DNA of 64,000 nucleotides from Lederbergia citri (GCF_018343625.1 NZ_JAGYPG010000006.1:1-64000), one strand, 5' to 3'. Shown: positions 44,916 to 54,003, counted from the first letter of the stretch. Made by a program: numbers and translations. Notes: a model not told the origin generated them from the letters alone.

Positions 44916-45452
44916 ATGTCTCGTATTGGGAAAAAACCAATTGAAATCCCTGCAGGCGTAACAGTGACAAAGAATGACTCTACTGTTACTGTAAAAGGTC
45001 CTAAAGGTGAATTAACAACTACTTTTAATTCAGATATTCAAATTAATATAGAAGATAACGTGATTAACGTTGCTCGTCCTTCAGAAGCAAAAGAACATCG
45101 TTCCCTTCATGGAACAACTCGTTCCCTTCTCTCAAACATGGTAGAAGGAGTTTCCAAAGGCTTCGAAAAAACGTTAGAACTAGTTGGGGTAGGTTACCGT
45201 GCACAAAAGCAAGGAAATAAACTTGTTTTGAACGTAGGGTATTCACATCCTGTTGAGTTCGAACCTGAAGCAGGTCTTGAAATTGAAGTTCCTGCGAACA
45301 CAAAGATTATCGTTAAGGGGTACAACAAAGAAAAAGTTGGAGCGCTTGCTTCGAACATTCGTGCTGTACGTCCTCCTGAGCCATATAAAGGTAAAGGAAT
45401 TCGTTACGAAGGTGAAAAAGTTCGTCGTAAAGAAGGTAAGACTGGTAAATAA
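44916..45452 (+). CDS. rplF: Ribosomal protein L6
   Basis: A 178-residue protein near the sarcin-ricin loop with two related domains. SRIGKKPIEIPAGVTV starts it and PEPYKGKGIRYEGEKVRRKE ends it. CGGAGGTGCAAG precedes ATG. Confidence 0.97.
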   Translation: MSRIGKKPIEIPAGVTVTKNDSTVTVKGPKGELTTTFNSDIQINIEDNVINVARPSEAKEHRSLHGTTRSLLSNMVEGVSKGFEKTLELVGVGYRAQKQGNKLVLNVGYSHPVEFEPEAGLEIEVPANTKIIVKGYNKEKVGALASNIRAVRPPEPYKGKGIRYEGEKVRRKEGKTGK

Positions 45453-45487
45453 TGCCGCTTAGGCTACTTGAAAGGAGTGACTCGTAA

Positions 45488-45850
45488 ATGATCACTAAGC
45501 AAGATAAGAACAAAGTGCGTCAAAAAAGACATGCACGCGTACGCTCTAAATTAAGTGGAACAGAAATGCGTCCGCGATTAAATGTATATCGTTCCAATAA
45601 AAATATTTACGCTCAATTGGTCGATGATGAAAAAGGCGTAACGTTGGCCAGCGCTTCTACACTTGATAAAGATTTGAACATCGAGTCTGCAGGTAATGTT
45701 GAAGCGGCTCAAAAAGTTGGAGAATTAATCGCAAAGCGTGCAGTAGAAAAAGGCTATAAAGTTGTTGTATTTGACCGTGGCGGTTACTTATACCATGGAC
45801 GTGTGAAAGCTTTAGCAGAAGCAGCACGTGAAAACGGCCTTGAATTCTAA
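45488..45850 (+). CDS. rplR: Ribosomal protein L18
   Basis: A 120-residue 5S rRNA-binding protein. RHARVRSKLSGTEMRPRLNV and FDRGGYLYHGRVKALAEAAR are the signatures. AAAGGAGTGACTCG precedes ATG 45488. Confidence 0.96.
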   Translation: MITKQDKNKVRQKRHARVRSKLSGTEMRPRLNVYRSNKNIYAQLVDDEKGVTLASASTLDKDLNIESAGNVEAAQKVGELIAKRAVEKGYKVVVFDRGGYLYHGRVKALAEAARENGLEF

Positions 45851-45872
45851 TCAAAAAGGAGGGACACAATAG

Positions 45873-46373
45873 ATGCGTCAAATCGATGCTAACAAACTTG
45901 AACTTGAAGAACGCGTAGTTACAGTAAACCGTGTAGCGAAAGTTGTAAAGGGTGGACGTCGTTTCCGTTTTACAGCACTAGTCGTTGTCGGTGATAAAAA
46001 TGGCCATGTCGGTTTTGGTACAGGAAAGGCACAAGAAGTTCCAGATGCCATCCGCAAGGCGATTGAAGATGCAAAGAAAAACCTCATCGTAGCTCCTATC
46101 GTAGGAACAACAATTCCTCATGAAGTAATCGGACGTTTCGGTGGCGGTCAGATTTTACTAAAACCAGCTAGTGAAGGTACAGGAGTAATTGCAGGTGGAC
46201 CGGTTCGTGCGGTGCTTGAACTTGCAGGTATTTCCGATATTACTTCCAAATCACTTGGTTCCAGCACGCCCATCAATATGGTTCGTGCAACAATCGAAGG
46301 AATTAAAAATTTAAAACGTGCTGAGGACGTAGCGAAATTACGTAATAAAACAGTAGAAGAACTATTAGGTTAA
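45873..46373 (+). CDS. rpsE: Ribosomal protein S5
   Basis: A 166-residue protein at the mRNA entrance important for fidelity. VAKVVKGGRRFRFTALVVVG and GHVGFGTGKAQEVPDAIRKA are conserved; the spectinomycin-relevant loop (VAKVVKGGRRF) is of normal type. AAGGAGGGAC precedes ATG. Confidence 0.97.
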   Translation: MRQIDANKLELEERVVTVNRVAKVVKGGRRFRFTALVVVGDKNGHVGFGTGKAQEVPDAIRKAIEDAKKNLIVAPIVGTTIPHEVIGRFGGGQILLKPASEGTGVIAGGPVRAVLELAGISDITSKSLGSSTPINMVRATIEGIKNLKRAEDVAKLRNKTVEELLG

Positions 46374-46386
46374 GGAGGGGAATCAC

Positions 46387-46569
46387 ATGGCGAATAAATT
46401 AGCAATTACCCTCACTAAGAGCTTAATTGGCCGTACTGAAGGCCAACGCGAAACAGTCAAGGCACTCGGACTTCGCAAATTGCATCAAACAGTTGAACAT
46501 AATGACACTGAAGCAATTCGCGGAATGATCAATAAAGTTTCCCATCTTGTCACTGTAAAAGAGCAGTAA
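46387..46569 (+). CDS. rpmD: Ribosomal protein L30
   Basis: A 60-residue protein: LAITLTKSLIGRTEGQRETV, then GLRKLHQTVEHNDTEAIRGM. Short form lacking the mitochondrial/archaeal extension, as in all bacteria. AAGGAGGGGAATC precedes ATG. Confidence 0.95.
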   Translation: MANKLAITLTKSLIGRTEGQRETVKALGLRKLHQTVEHNDTEAIRGMINKVSHLVTVKEQ

Positions 46570-46599
46570 TCTATTTCGAAAATTAAGGAGGTGCCAACT

Positions 46600-47040
46600 A
46601 TGAAACTTCATGAGCTAAAACCTGCTGAAGGATCCCGTAAAGAGCGCAACCGTGTTGGGCGAGGCATCGGTTCAGGCAATGGAAAAACTGCTGGTAAGGG
46701 CCATAAAGGTCAAAACGCACGTTCTGGCGGCGGTACACGTCTTGGTTTTGAAGGTGGTCAAACACCATTATTCCAACGTTTACCAAAGCGCGGTTTTACA
46801 AATATCAACCGCAAGGACTTTGCTATTGTAAACCTTGATGCATTAAATCGCTTTGAAGACGGTACAGAAGTAACTCCAGAACTTCTGATTGAAACTGGTG
46901 TTGTACGCAACGAAAAATCGGGAATAAAAATTCTTGCTAACGGCAACATCGAGAAAAAGCTTACTGTAAAAGCGAACAAATTCTCCTCTGCTGCTAAAGA
47001 GGCGATTGAAGCTGCCGGCGGTAAAACTGAGGTGATTTAA
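46600..47040 (+). CDS. rplO: Ribosomal protein L15
   Basis: A 146-residue late-assembly protein with a basic glycine-rich N-terminal extension (RKERNRVGRGIGSGNGKTAG). ATG 46600 (MKLHELKPAEGS) follows AAGGAGGTGCC; the codon at 46591 overlaps that site. 3 nt separate it from secY. Confidence 0.96.
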   Translation: MKLHELKPAEGSRKERNRVGRGIGSGNGKTAGKGHKGQNARSGGGTRLGFEGGQTPLFQRLPKRGFTNINRKDFAIVNLDALNRFEDGTEVTPELLIETGVVRNEKSGIKILANGNIEKKLTVKANKFSSAAKEAIEAAGGKTEVI

Positions 47041-47043
47041 TTA

Positions 47044-48336
47044 ATGTTTCGGACAATCTCCAATTTTATGCGCGTAGGTGATATTAGGAAGAAAATTCTA
47101 TTCACCTTGTTAATGTTAGTTGTATTTCGTTTAGGTGCTTTTATACCTGTTCCAAACGTAGATGCTAAAGTACTTCAAATGCAAGATCAGGCAAGTTTGT
47201 TTGGCTTCATGAATATTTTTGGCGGTGGGGCACTTAAAAACTTCTCCATTTTTGCTATGGGGATTATGCCATACATTACTGCATCCATCATTGTTCAGCT
47301 TTTACAAATGGATGTCGTACCAAAATTCACGGAATGGTCCAAACAAGGTGAAATGGGTAGACGTAAATTAGCTCAATTTACGCGTTACTTCACCATTGTT
47401 CTCGCTTTGATTCAAGCAGTAGGTATGTCGTTTGGTTTCAACCGAATGACAGGTTTGCAGCTCATCAAAAACCCGAGTGTAGGCACTTATGTAGTAATTG
47501 CCATCGTGCTTACAGCAGGAACAGCCTTTCTAATGTGGCTCGGGGAAGAAATTACATCTAAAGGTGTCGGCAACGGAATCTCCATTATCATCTTTGCAGG
47601 GATTGTTGCAGGTATTCCTAGCGCAGTAAACCAGATTTATGCCCAGCAGTTTCAAGGTGCAGGAGAGCAGCTTTTCTTAAAAATTGTAATTATGCTGCTT
47701 ATTGTTCTTGCTATCGTAGCAATCATAGTAGGTGTTGTTTTTGTTCAACAAGCACTGCGTAAAATTCCTATTCAGTATGCAAAACGAATGGATGGACGCA
47801 GCCCGGTTGGAGGACATAATACACACTTACCATTGAAAGTTAATGCAGCTGGAGTTATTCCGGTTATTTTTGCCAGCGCATTTATGGTGACTCCGCAGAC
47901 GATCGCCACTTTTTTTGGCTCCGGTGATGTAGCTAGCACCATTCAATATATTTTCGATCATACGAAACCAATTGGAATGGTGATTTATTTTGCGCTCATC
48001 ATCGCTTTCACATATTTCTATGCATTTGTTCAAGTCAACCCTGAACAAGTAGCTGAAAATTTAAAGAAACAAGGCGGATATATTCCGGGAATTAGACCAG
48101 GTAAAAACACTCAAGAATATTTGACGAGAGTTTTATATCGTTTAACGTTTGTAGGTGCTCTTTTCTTGGCATGTATCTCCATATTACCTGTCTTCTTCAT
48201 TAAATTTGCAGGCCTGCCTCAATCCGCACAAATTGGCGGAACGAGTCTCTTGATTGTCGTGGGTGTTGCACTTGAAACAATGAAACAATTGGAAGCCCAG
48301 CTGGTGAAGCGTCACTATAAAGGCTTCATTAAATAA
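47044..48336 (+). CDS. secY: SecY, protein translocase channel
   Basis: A 430-residue ten-helix membrane protein forming the SecYEG pore. It starts FRTISNFMRVGDIRKKILFT; signatures include IMPYITASIIVQLLQM near residue 73, RVNAAGVIP-like LKVNAAGVIPVIFASAF near 258, and the C-terminal LIVVGVALETMKQLEAQLVK. Coupled to rplO. It inserts and exports proteins with SecE (16374) and SecA. Confidence 0.97.
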   Translation: MFRTISNFMRVGDIRKKILFTLLMLVVFRLGAFIPVPNVDAKVLQMQDQASLFGFMNIFGGGALKNFSIFAMGIMPYITASIIVQLLQMDVVPKFTEWSKQGEMGRRKLAQFTRYFTIVLALIQAVGMSFGFNRMTGLQLIKNPSVGTYVVIAIVLTAGTAFLMWLGEEITSKGVGNGISIIIFAGIVAGIPSAVNQIYAQQFQGAGEQLFLKIVIMLLIVLAIVAIIVGVVFVQQALRKIPIQYAKRMDGRSPVGGHNTHLPLKVNAAGVIPVIFASAFMVTPQTIATFFGSGDVASTIQYIFDHTKPIGMVIYFALIIAFTYFYAFVQVNPEQVAENLKKQGGYIPGIRPGKNTQEYLTRVLYRLTFVGALFLACISILPVFFIKFAGLPQSAQIGGTSLLIVVGVALETMKQLEAQLVKRHYKGFIK

Positions 48337-48400
48337 TCGAAATGGATTTAGGAACAAGCAGATTGTTCCTGAACCCATTTAGATGTTGGGGGCGGTACAG

Positions 48401-49051
48401 ATGAATTTAGTACTAATGGGCCTTCCCGGTGCTGGTAAAGGCACACAGGCCGATAAAATTGTAGAAAAATATGGGGTACCTCATATTTCTACAGGTGATA
48501 TGTTCCGCGCTGCCATGAAAGAAGGTACGGAACTTGGATTAAAAGCCAAATCCTTTATGGATAAAGGCGAGCTCGTTCCGGATGAAGTAACGATTGGCAT
48601 TGTCCGTGAACGGTTAAGTAAAAGCGATTGTGAAAATGGCTTTCTATTAGATGGCTTTCCTAGAACAGTTGCTCAAGCAGAAGCTCTTGAAAATATTCTT
48701 GTCGAACTTGGCAAAAAAATAGATTATGTCATTAACATTCAAGTGGATCAAAGTATTTTGATGGAACGCCTCACAGGCAGACGCATTTGCAAAAGCTGTG
48801 GAGCTACTTATCATCTAGTATTTAATCCACCTGCTGAACCAGGTACTTGCGATCGCTGTGGCGGAGAGCTTTATCAACGCCCAGATGATAATGCAGAAAC
48901 GGTTCAAAATCGCCTTGAAGTTAACATGAAGCAGACTCAACCGCTTCTTGATTTCTATCAAGGAAAAGGTTATTTGAAAAACATCAATGGCCAGCAACAT
49001 ATCGATCAAGTATTCTCGGACATTGATTTACTGCTAAAAGGTTTGATATAA
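48401..49051 (+). CDS. adk: Adenylate kinase
   Basis: A 216-residue enzyme catalysing ATP + AMP = 2 ADP. Walker A GLPGAGKGTQADKI (residues 7-20); DGFPRTVAQAEAL; the LID carries a structural zinc site C130/C133 (CKSC) and C150/C153 (CDRC), typical of Gram-positives. ATG 48401 follows GGGGGCGG; the upstream ATG 48383 is before it. Overlaps map by 1 nt. Confidence 0.96.
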   Translation: MNLVLMGLPGAGKGTQADKIVEKYGVPHISTGDMFRAAMKEGTELGLKAKSFMDKGELVPDEVTIGIVRERLSKSDCENGFLLDGFPRTVAQAEALENILVELGKKIDYVINIQVDQSILMERLTGRRICKSCGATYHLVFNPPAEPGTCDRCGGELYQRPDDNAETVQNRLEVNMKQTQPLLDFYQGKGYLKNINGQQHIDQVFSDIDLLLKGLI

Positions 49052-49797
49052 TGATTATTTGTAAAACCCCTCGTGAAATAGAAATCATGAGAGAGGCTGG
49101 CAGAATTGTTGCATTGACTCATCAAGAGCTACAAAAGCATATTCAGCCAGGCATTACAACAAAAGAACTCGATGCCATTGCGGAAAGGTTCATTGCTCGT
49201 CACGATGCAATTCCTTCTTTCAAAGGTTACAACGGTTTTCCCGGCAGCGTGTGTGCGTCCGTCAATGAGGAACTTGTTCACGGAATCCCTGGGAATCGAG
49301 TTTTAAAAGACGGCGACATTATCAGCCTTGATATTGGAGCTAAATATAACGGCTACCATGGTGATTCAGCTTGGACGTATCCTGTCGGAAACATTGATGA
49401 GGAAACACAATCACTTCTCGACGTCACAGAAAAATCTCTCTATCTTGGCTTAGAAGAGGCAAAGCCGAGTGTACGTCTTTCTAATATATCTTATGCGATT
49501 CAAACATTTGTAGAATCCAATGGTTTTTCAATTGTCCGAGAATATGTAGGACATGGAATTGGCCAGAATTTACATGAGGATCCGCAAATTCCTCATTACG
49601 GTCCGCCGAATAAAGGCCCACGTTTAAAACCCGGAATGGTGCTTTGCATTGAACCTATGGTAAATGCAGGCAGCCGCTATGTGAGAACTTTAGCGGATAA
49701 TTGGACTGTTGTCACAGTAGATGGAAAAATGTGCGCGCATTTTGAGCACACGATAGCCATCACAGAAACTGGTTATGAGATTTTAACAAGAATTTAA
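49051..49797 (+). CDS. map: Methionine aminopeptidase, type I
   Basis: A 248-residue metallopeptidase removing N-terminal Met from new proteins. Metal ligands sit in DIISLDIGAKYNGYHGDSAW (two Asp), VGHGIGQNLHEDPQIPHYG (His), CIEPMVNAG (Glu) and HFEHTIAITETGYEIL (Glu). ATG 49051 shares the A of the adk TAA stop. Confidence 0.96.
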   Translation: MIICKTPREIEIMREAGRIVALTHQELQKHIQPGITTKELDAIAERFIARHDAIPSFKGYNGFPGSVCASVNEELVHGIPGNRVLKDGDIISLDIGAKYNGYHGDSAWTYPVGNIDEETQSLLDVTEKSLYLGLEEAKPSVRLSNISYAIQTFVESNGFSIVREYVGHGIGQNLHEDPQIPHYGPPNKGPRLKPGMVLCIEPMVNAGSRYVRTLADNWTVVTVDGKMCAHFEHTIAITETGYEILTRI

Positions 49798-49812
49798 GCG
49801 TAGGTGATCTGG

Positions 49813-50148
49813 TTGAATGAGTCTGATTCGACCCCCCGTATAGGTCAAATTGTGCTTATCAATAAGGGACGAGACGCAGGACAATTCGCGGTTATTATCC
49901 GACACATCGATGAACGATTCGTTCTAATTGCGGATGGGGATAAAAGAAAATTCGATAGTCCAAAAAAGAAGAACATCCAACATCTAACGTGTTACGACTA
50001 TGTTTCAATGGAAGTTCGAAACAGTTTAATAGAAGCAGGTAGAGTCACAAACGGGAAACTTAGATGGGCACTTGGTAAATTTGTAGAAGAGGAACTGGAT
50101 GTTTTAGAGAAGGGAGATAGCTTAGATGGCGAAAGAAGATGTAATTGA
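49813..50148 (+). CDS. KOW-domain (L14e-like) RNA-binding protein
   Basis: A 111-residue protein with an N-terminal KOW/SH3-like domain (PRIGQIVLINKGRDAGQFAV, VLIADGDKRKFDSPKKKNIQ), related to B. subtilis YbzG in the same position. Its role is unknown; RNA or ribosome binding is inferred from the fold and context. TTG 49813 is chosen because AGGTGA lies at 49802-49807. It overlaps infA by 23 nt in another frame, suggesting coupling of its expression to IF-1. Confidence 0.8.
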   Translation: MNESDSTPRIGQIVLINKGRDAGQFAVIIRHIDERFVLIADGDKRKFDSPKKKNIQHLTCYDYVSMEVRNSLIEAGRVTNGKLRWALGKFVEEELDVLEKGDSLDGERRCN

Positions 50149-50344
50149 AGTTGAAGGAACGGTTGTTGACACTTTGCCTAACGCAATGTTTAAAGTAGAA
50201 TTAGAAAATGGCCATACGGTGCTTGCCCACGTATCAGGTAAAATCCGCATGCATTTTATTCGTATCCTTCCTGGCGATAAAGTAACGGTGGAACTTTCTC
50301 CGTATGACTTGACACGCGGAAGAATCACATATCGTTTTAAATAA
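50126..50344 (+). CDS. infA: Translation initiation factor IF-1
   Basis: A 72-residue OB-fold protein that blocks the A site during initiation. AKEDVIEVEGTVVDTLPNAM, then AHVSGKIRMHFIRILPGDKV and DLTRGRITYRFK, are nearly identical to B. subtilis IF-1. GAAGGGAGATAGC precedes ATG 50126. Confidence 0.97.
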   Translation: MAKEDVIEVEGTVVDTLPNAMFKVELENGHTVLAHVSGKIRMHFIRILPGDKVTVELSPYDLTRGRITYRFK

Positions 50345-50380
50345 ACTTGGCACTCCGGACTATTAAGGAGGTTATAAAAA

Positions 50381-50494
50381 ATGAAAGTCAGACCATCAGT
50401 TAAGCCAATCTGCGAAAAGTGCAAAGTAATACGCAGAAAAGGCAAAGTAATGGTGATTTGTGAAAACCCAAGACATAAACAAAAACAAGGATAA
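50381..50494 (+). CDS. rpmJ: Ribosomal protein L36 (zinc-binding)
   Basis: A 37-residue protein: MKVRPSVKPICEKCKVIRRK, with zinc ligands C11/C14, C27 and H32. The C+ form. AAGGAGG precedes ATG 50381, and rpsM follows 20 nt later as in other Bacilli. Confidence 0.96.
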   Translation: MKVRPSVKPICEKCKVIRRKGKVMVICENPRHKQKQG

Positions 50495-50514
50495 GAAGGA
50501 GGTGCGCAATATTT

Positions 50515-50880
50515 ATGGCACGTATTGCTGGTGTAGACATTCCACGTGAAAAACGTGTAGTCATTTCTTTAACATATATTTATGGAATCGGTAAAAATAC
50601 TGCTTCTAAAGTTCTTGCTGAAGCGGGTGTTTCAGAAGATACACGCGTTCGCGATCTTACTGATGACGAACTTGGAAAAATCCGTGATATCATTGACAGA
50701 CTTAAAGTTGAAGGTGACCTTCGCCGTGAAGTTTCCTTAAACATTAAACGTTTAATGGAAATCGGTTCATACCGTGGCCTTCGTCATCGTCGTGGTCTTC
50801 CTGTTCGCGGGCAAAACACGAAAAACAATGCTCGTACTCGTAAAGGCCCTCGTAAAACTGTAGCAGGTAAGAAAAAATAA
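50515..50880 (+). CDS. rpsM: Ribosomal protein S13
   Basis: A 121-residue head protein contacting P-site tRNA and bridging subunits. ARIAGVDIPREKRVVISLTY and the basic tail RRGLPVRGQNTKNNARTRKG are conserved. GAAGGAGGTGCGC precedes ATG. Confidence 0.97.
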   Translation: MARIAGVDIPREKRVVISLTYIYGIGKNTASKVLAEAGVSEDTRVRDLTDDELGKIRDIIDRLKVEGDLRREVSLNIKRLMEIGSYRGLRHRRGLPVRGQNTKNNARTRKGPRKTVAGKKK

Positions 50881-50905
50881 TAAGTAAGGGAGGTAACATA
50901 CTAAC

Positions 50906-51295
50906 ATGGCACGTAAAACTAATACTCGTAAACGTCGTGTGAAAAAGAATATTGAAACTGGTATTGCACACATTCGTTCTACGTTTAACAATACAATCGT
51001 AACAATCACTGATTCACAAGGTAATGCTATCTCTTGGTCTTCTGCGGGAGCGCTTGGTTTTAAAGGTTCACGTAAATCTACACCATACGCTGCGCAAATG
51101 GCTGCAGAAACAGCTGCTAAGACGTCTATTGAACATGGAATGAGAACTCTAGAAGTAACAGTAAAAGGCCCTGGTGCAGGACGTGAAGCTGCAATCCGCG
51201 CTTTACAAGCTGCAGGACTAGAAGTTACAGCGATTAGAGACGTTACTCCTGTTCCACATAACGGATGCCGTCCGCCAAAACGTCGTCGTGTATAA
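50906..51295 (+). CDS. rpsK: Ribosomal protein S11
   Basis: A 129-residue platform protein near the E site. GIAHIRSTFNNTIVTITDSQ and the C-terminal DVTPVPHNGCRPPKRRRV are diagnostic. AAGGGAGGTAAC precedes ATG 50906. Confidence 0.97.
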   Translation: MARKTNTRKRRVKKNIETGIAHIRSTFNNTIVTITDSQGNAISWSSAGALGFKGSRKSTPYAAQMAAETAAKTSIEHGMRTLEVTVKGPGAGREAAIRALQAAGLEVTAIRDVTPVPHNGCRPPKRRRV

Positions 51296-51301
51296 TGATT
51301 C

Positions 51302-51332
51302 TTGTATAACATTGATATTCCTTGGTTATAAT
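51302..51332 (+). promoter_or_regulatory. Candidate rpoA promoter
   Basis: TTGTAT (51302-51307) and TATAAT (51327-51332) with 19-bp spacing in the 170-bp rpsK-rpoA spacer. A similar spacing occurs ahead of nusG. Spacing is long, so this is tentative. Confidence 0.4.
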
Positions 51333-51465
51333 GGGAGAATATTGTAATTTATGCTCGTAAGGAATCAATTCTTCATCCAGTTGTTGCACAAATGGTAATG
51401 TAACAAGGGGAATTTCGGGAAAATACACTCCGAGATTTCGACGTTTTGAAGGAGGGTATATTTGA

Positions 51466-52410
51466 ATGATCGAAATGGAAAAGCCGAAAATTGAAACGAT
51501 TGAGATCAGCGATGATGCTAAATATGGAAAGTTCGTTGTAGAACCACTTGAGCGTGGGTATGGTACAACTTTGGGTAACTCCTTGCGTCGTATCCTACTA
51601 TCCTCTCTACCTGGTGCTGCCGTAACATCTATCCAAGTGGAAGGTGTACAACATGAATTTTCAACAATAGAGGGTGTTGTCGAAGATGTCACCTCTATCA
51701 TCCTAAACATAAAGAAACTAGCTTTGAAGGTTTATTCTGACGAGGAAAAGACTTTAGAAATAGATGTGCAAGGTGAAGGCGTCGTAAAAGCGTCTGACAT
51801 TATGCATGACAGTGATGTTGAAATTTTAAATCCAGATTTACACATTGCTACATTAAGCGAAAATGCAAATTTCCGTTTACGCATGTCTGCTAAACGCGGC
51901 CGCGGATATACGCCAGCTGATCTAAACAAAAGAGATGACCTACCAATCGGTGTCATTCCAATTGATTCAATCTATACTCCGGTATCACGTGTAAACTATC
52001 AAGTTGAAAATACACGTGTAGGACAAATGACTAACTATGACAAGCTTTCGCTGGATGTATGGACAGATGGAAGCATCGGACCAAAAGAAGCTATTTCTTT
52101 AGGTGCAAAAATTTTGACAGAACATCTGAATATCTTCGTTGGATTAACTGATGAAGCTCAGCATGCAGAAATTATGGTAGAAAAAGAAGAAGATCAAAAA
52201 GAAAAAGTTCTTGAAATGACTATTGAAGAGCTCGATCTTTCTGTTCGTTCTTATAACTGCCTAAAGCGCGCGGGGATCAATACGGTCCAAGAACTGGCTA
52301 ATAAGACAGAGGAAGATATGATGAAAGTTCGTAATTTAGGAAGAAAATCATTGGAAGAAGTAAAAGCCAAATTAGAAGATCTTGGTCTTGGACTTCGTAA
52401 AGATGACTGA
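51466..52410 (+). CDS. rpoA: RNA polymerase alpha subunit
   Basis: A 314-residue subunit. The N-terminal assembly domain has GYGTTLGNSLRRILLSSLPG near residue 33. The C-terminal domain (about 245-310) holds the UP-element and activator-binding LDLSVRSYNCLKRAGINTVQ and RNLGRKSLEEVKAKLEDLGL. GAAGGAGGGT precedes ATG 51466. Confidence 0.97.
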   Translation: MIEMEKPKIETIEISDDAKYGKFVVEPLERGYGTTLGNSLRRILLSSLPGAAVTSIQVEGVQHEFSTIEGVVEDVTSIILNIKKLALKVYSDEEKTLEIDVQGEGVVKASDIMHDSDVEILNPDLHIATLSENANFRLRMSAKRGRGYTPADLNKRDDLPIGVIPIDSIYTPVSRVNYQVENTRVGQMTNYDKLSLDVWTDGSIGPKEAISLGAKILTEHLNIFVGLTDEAQHAEIMVEKEEDQKEKVLEMTIEELDLSVRSYNCLKRAGINTVQELANKTEEDMMKVRNLGRKSLEEVKAKLEDLGLGLRKDD

Positions 52411-52486
52411 CCTCCTGAATAAAGGTCTACCAACCTCTAAAATGCTTGAACGTATATAAATATTATCAACGAAGGAGGGAAACTTG

Positions 52487-52849
52487 ATGTCTTATAGAAA
52501 ATTAGGACGTACGAGCTCTCAACGTAAAGCGATGCTTCGTGACTTAGCAACGGATTTAATTATTAGCGAACGCATTGAAACAACTGAAGCGCGTGCGAAA
52601 GAACTTCGCTCAGTTGTAGAGAAAATGATCACTCTTGGAAAACGTGGTGACTTGCATGCACGTCGTCAAGCAGCTGCATTCATCCGTAATGAAGTAGCGA
52701 ATGCTGAAACTAACCAGGATGCTGTTCAAAAACTATTTGCCGATATCGCTCCACGTTATGCGGAACGCCAAGGCGGATACACTCGTATCATGAAACTTGG
52801 ACCACGTCGCGGTGATGGTGCTCCAATGGTTGTTATCGAGTTGGTATAA
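52487..52849 (+). CDS. rplQ: Ribosomal protein L17
   Basis: A 120-residue tunnel-exit protein. SYRKLGRTSSQRKAMLRDLA and the terminal RIMKLGPRRGDGAPMVVIEL are conserved. ATG 52487 follows AAGGAGGGAAAC; TTG at 52484 is less likely. Last gene of the cluster. Confidence 0.97.
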   Translation: MSYRKLGRTSSQRKAMLRDLATDLIISERIETTEARAKELRSVVEKMITLGKRGDLHARRQAAAFIRNEVANAETNQDAVQKLFADIAPRYAERQGGYTRIMKLGPRRGDGAPMVVIELV

Positions 52850-52863
52850 TACATTTTTTATTG

Positions 52864-52895
52864 AAAGGGCAGGGCGTAAAGATCTGCCCTTTTGA
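52864..52895 (+). terminator. rplQ terminator
   Basis: AAAGGGCAG (52864-52872) pairs with CTGCCCTTT (52884-52892), 11-nt loop, short T tail. It closes the S10-spc-alpha cluster. Confidence 0.82.
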
Positions 52896-53030
52896 TAGAT
52901 AGCGAAAGCGCTGAAACATTTTGATAAACGTAGATGATAAAGCTAAAAAGAGTGTTACGATAGGCACTTATGTTTTTATTGGTTAGTGCAAGCAACTTGC
53001 ACATCCATTAAGTGATCCTGTCTAGCTCAA

Positions 53031-53107
53031 TGCGCCTCCTCCCCTTATTCTGAATCAATCCTAGGAAGGATTGGAAACTTTCTTGGAGTGAGGTGCAGGC
53101 TTTTTTT
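53031..53107 (+). promoter_or_regulatory. Branched terminator-like structure before ecfA1
   Basis: TGCGCCTC plus CTCC (53031-53042) pairs with GGAG plus GAGGTGCA (53085-53097), enclosing an inner hairpin AATCCT/AGGATT (53057-53072), then GGCTTTTTTTC. It could be a second terminator or a structured leader (attenuator) for the ECF module. A smaller hairpin GTGCAAG/CTTGCAC lies at 52986-53001. Rest of 52896-53163: nothing recognised. Confidence 0.6.
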
Positions 53108-53163
53108 CTATTTATAGACATATTTTATTTAGTTGAGCAAGCAGAGCTGAGAGGAGAGCAGAC

Positions 53164-54003
53164 ATGTCTTCACCCGTTATCTCAATTAATAATGTTTCAT
53201 TTAAATATGAAGGTCAGGAATCGTATGCTCTGAGCGATGTTTCCATATCAGTAACTGAGGGTGAATGGCTCGCGATTGTCGGCCATAATGGCTCAGGAAA
53301 ATCAACACTTGCCAAAATATTAAATGGTCTGCAATTTCCTGAAAGCGGAAGCGTATTGGTTGATGATATAGCTTTATCTGAAGATACGGTTTGGGATATT
53401 CGCAAATTAGTAGGGATGGTTTTTCAAAATCCTGATAATCAATTTGTCGGAGCAACAGTCCAAGATGATGTGGCTTTTGGGTTAGAGAACAATGGCGTTC
53501 CACATGAAGAGATGTTACTACGTGTAAAACAAGCTTTACAACATGTCAAAATGATTGATTTTCTTGACCAAGAGCCACACCATCTTTCTGGTGGTCAAAA
53601 ACAACGGGTTGCGATTGCTGGAGTAATCGCACTGCAGCCAAAAGTAATCATTCTTGATGAGGCAACATCTATGCTTGATCCGTTAGGTCGAGAGGAAGTC
53701 ATAAAGACTGTTAGAGGGTTGAAGGACGAGCAAGGCTTAACGGTTATTTCGATTACACATGACCTTGAAGAAGCGGCACAGGCTGACCGAATTGTCGTTA
53801 TGAATAGAGGTAACGTGTATGCGGAAGGCACCCCGGATGAAATCTTTCACCTTGAAGAAGAACTAATTAAACTTGGCCTCGACATCCCGTTTCCGATTAA
53901 AATGGCGAAAGCTTTAAGGGAAAAAGGGTTTGAGATTCCCCGAAACTATTTGACAGATGCAGAGTTGGTGAATGAGTTATGGACATTACACTTCAAGATG
54001 TAG
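53164..54003 (+). CDS. ecfA1: EcfA1, energy-coupling factor ATPase
   Basis: A 279-residue ABC ATPase of group II ECF vitamin/metal transporters. Walker A GHNGSGKSTLAKIL near residue 39, the Q-loop FQNPDNQFVG, signature LSGGQKQRVAIAG near 142, and Walker B VIILDEATSMLD. With EcfA2 and EcfT it powers several substrate-binding S components encoded elsewhere. It overlaps ecfA2 by 25 nt. Confidence 0.95.
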   Translation: MSSPVISINNVSFKYEGQESYALSDVSISVTEGEWLAIVGHNGSGKSTLAKILNGLQFPESGSVLVDDIALSEDTVWDIRKLVGMVFQNPDNQFVGATVQDDVAFGLENNGVPHEEMLLRVKQALQHVKMIDFLDQEPHHLSGGQKQRVAIAGVIALQPKVIILDEATSMLDPLGREEVIKTVRGLKDEQGLTVISITHDLEEAAQADRIVVMNRGNVYAEGTPDEIFHLEEELIKLGLDIPFPIKMAKALREKGFEIPRNYLTDAELVNELWTLHFKM

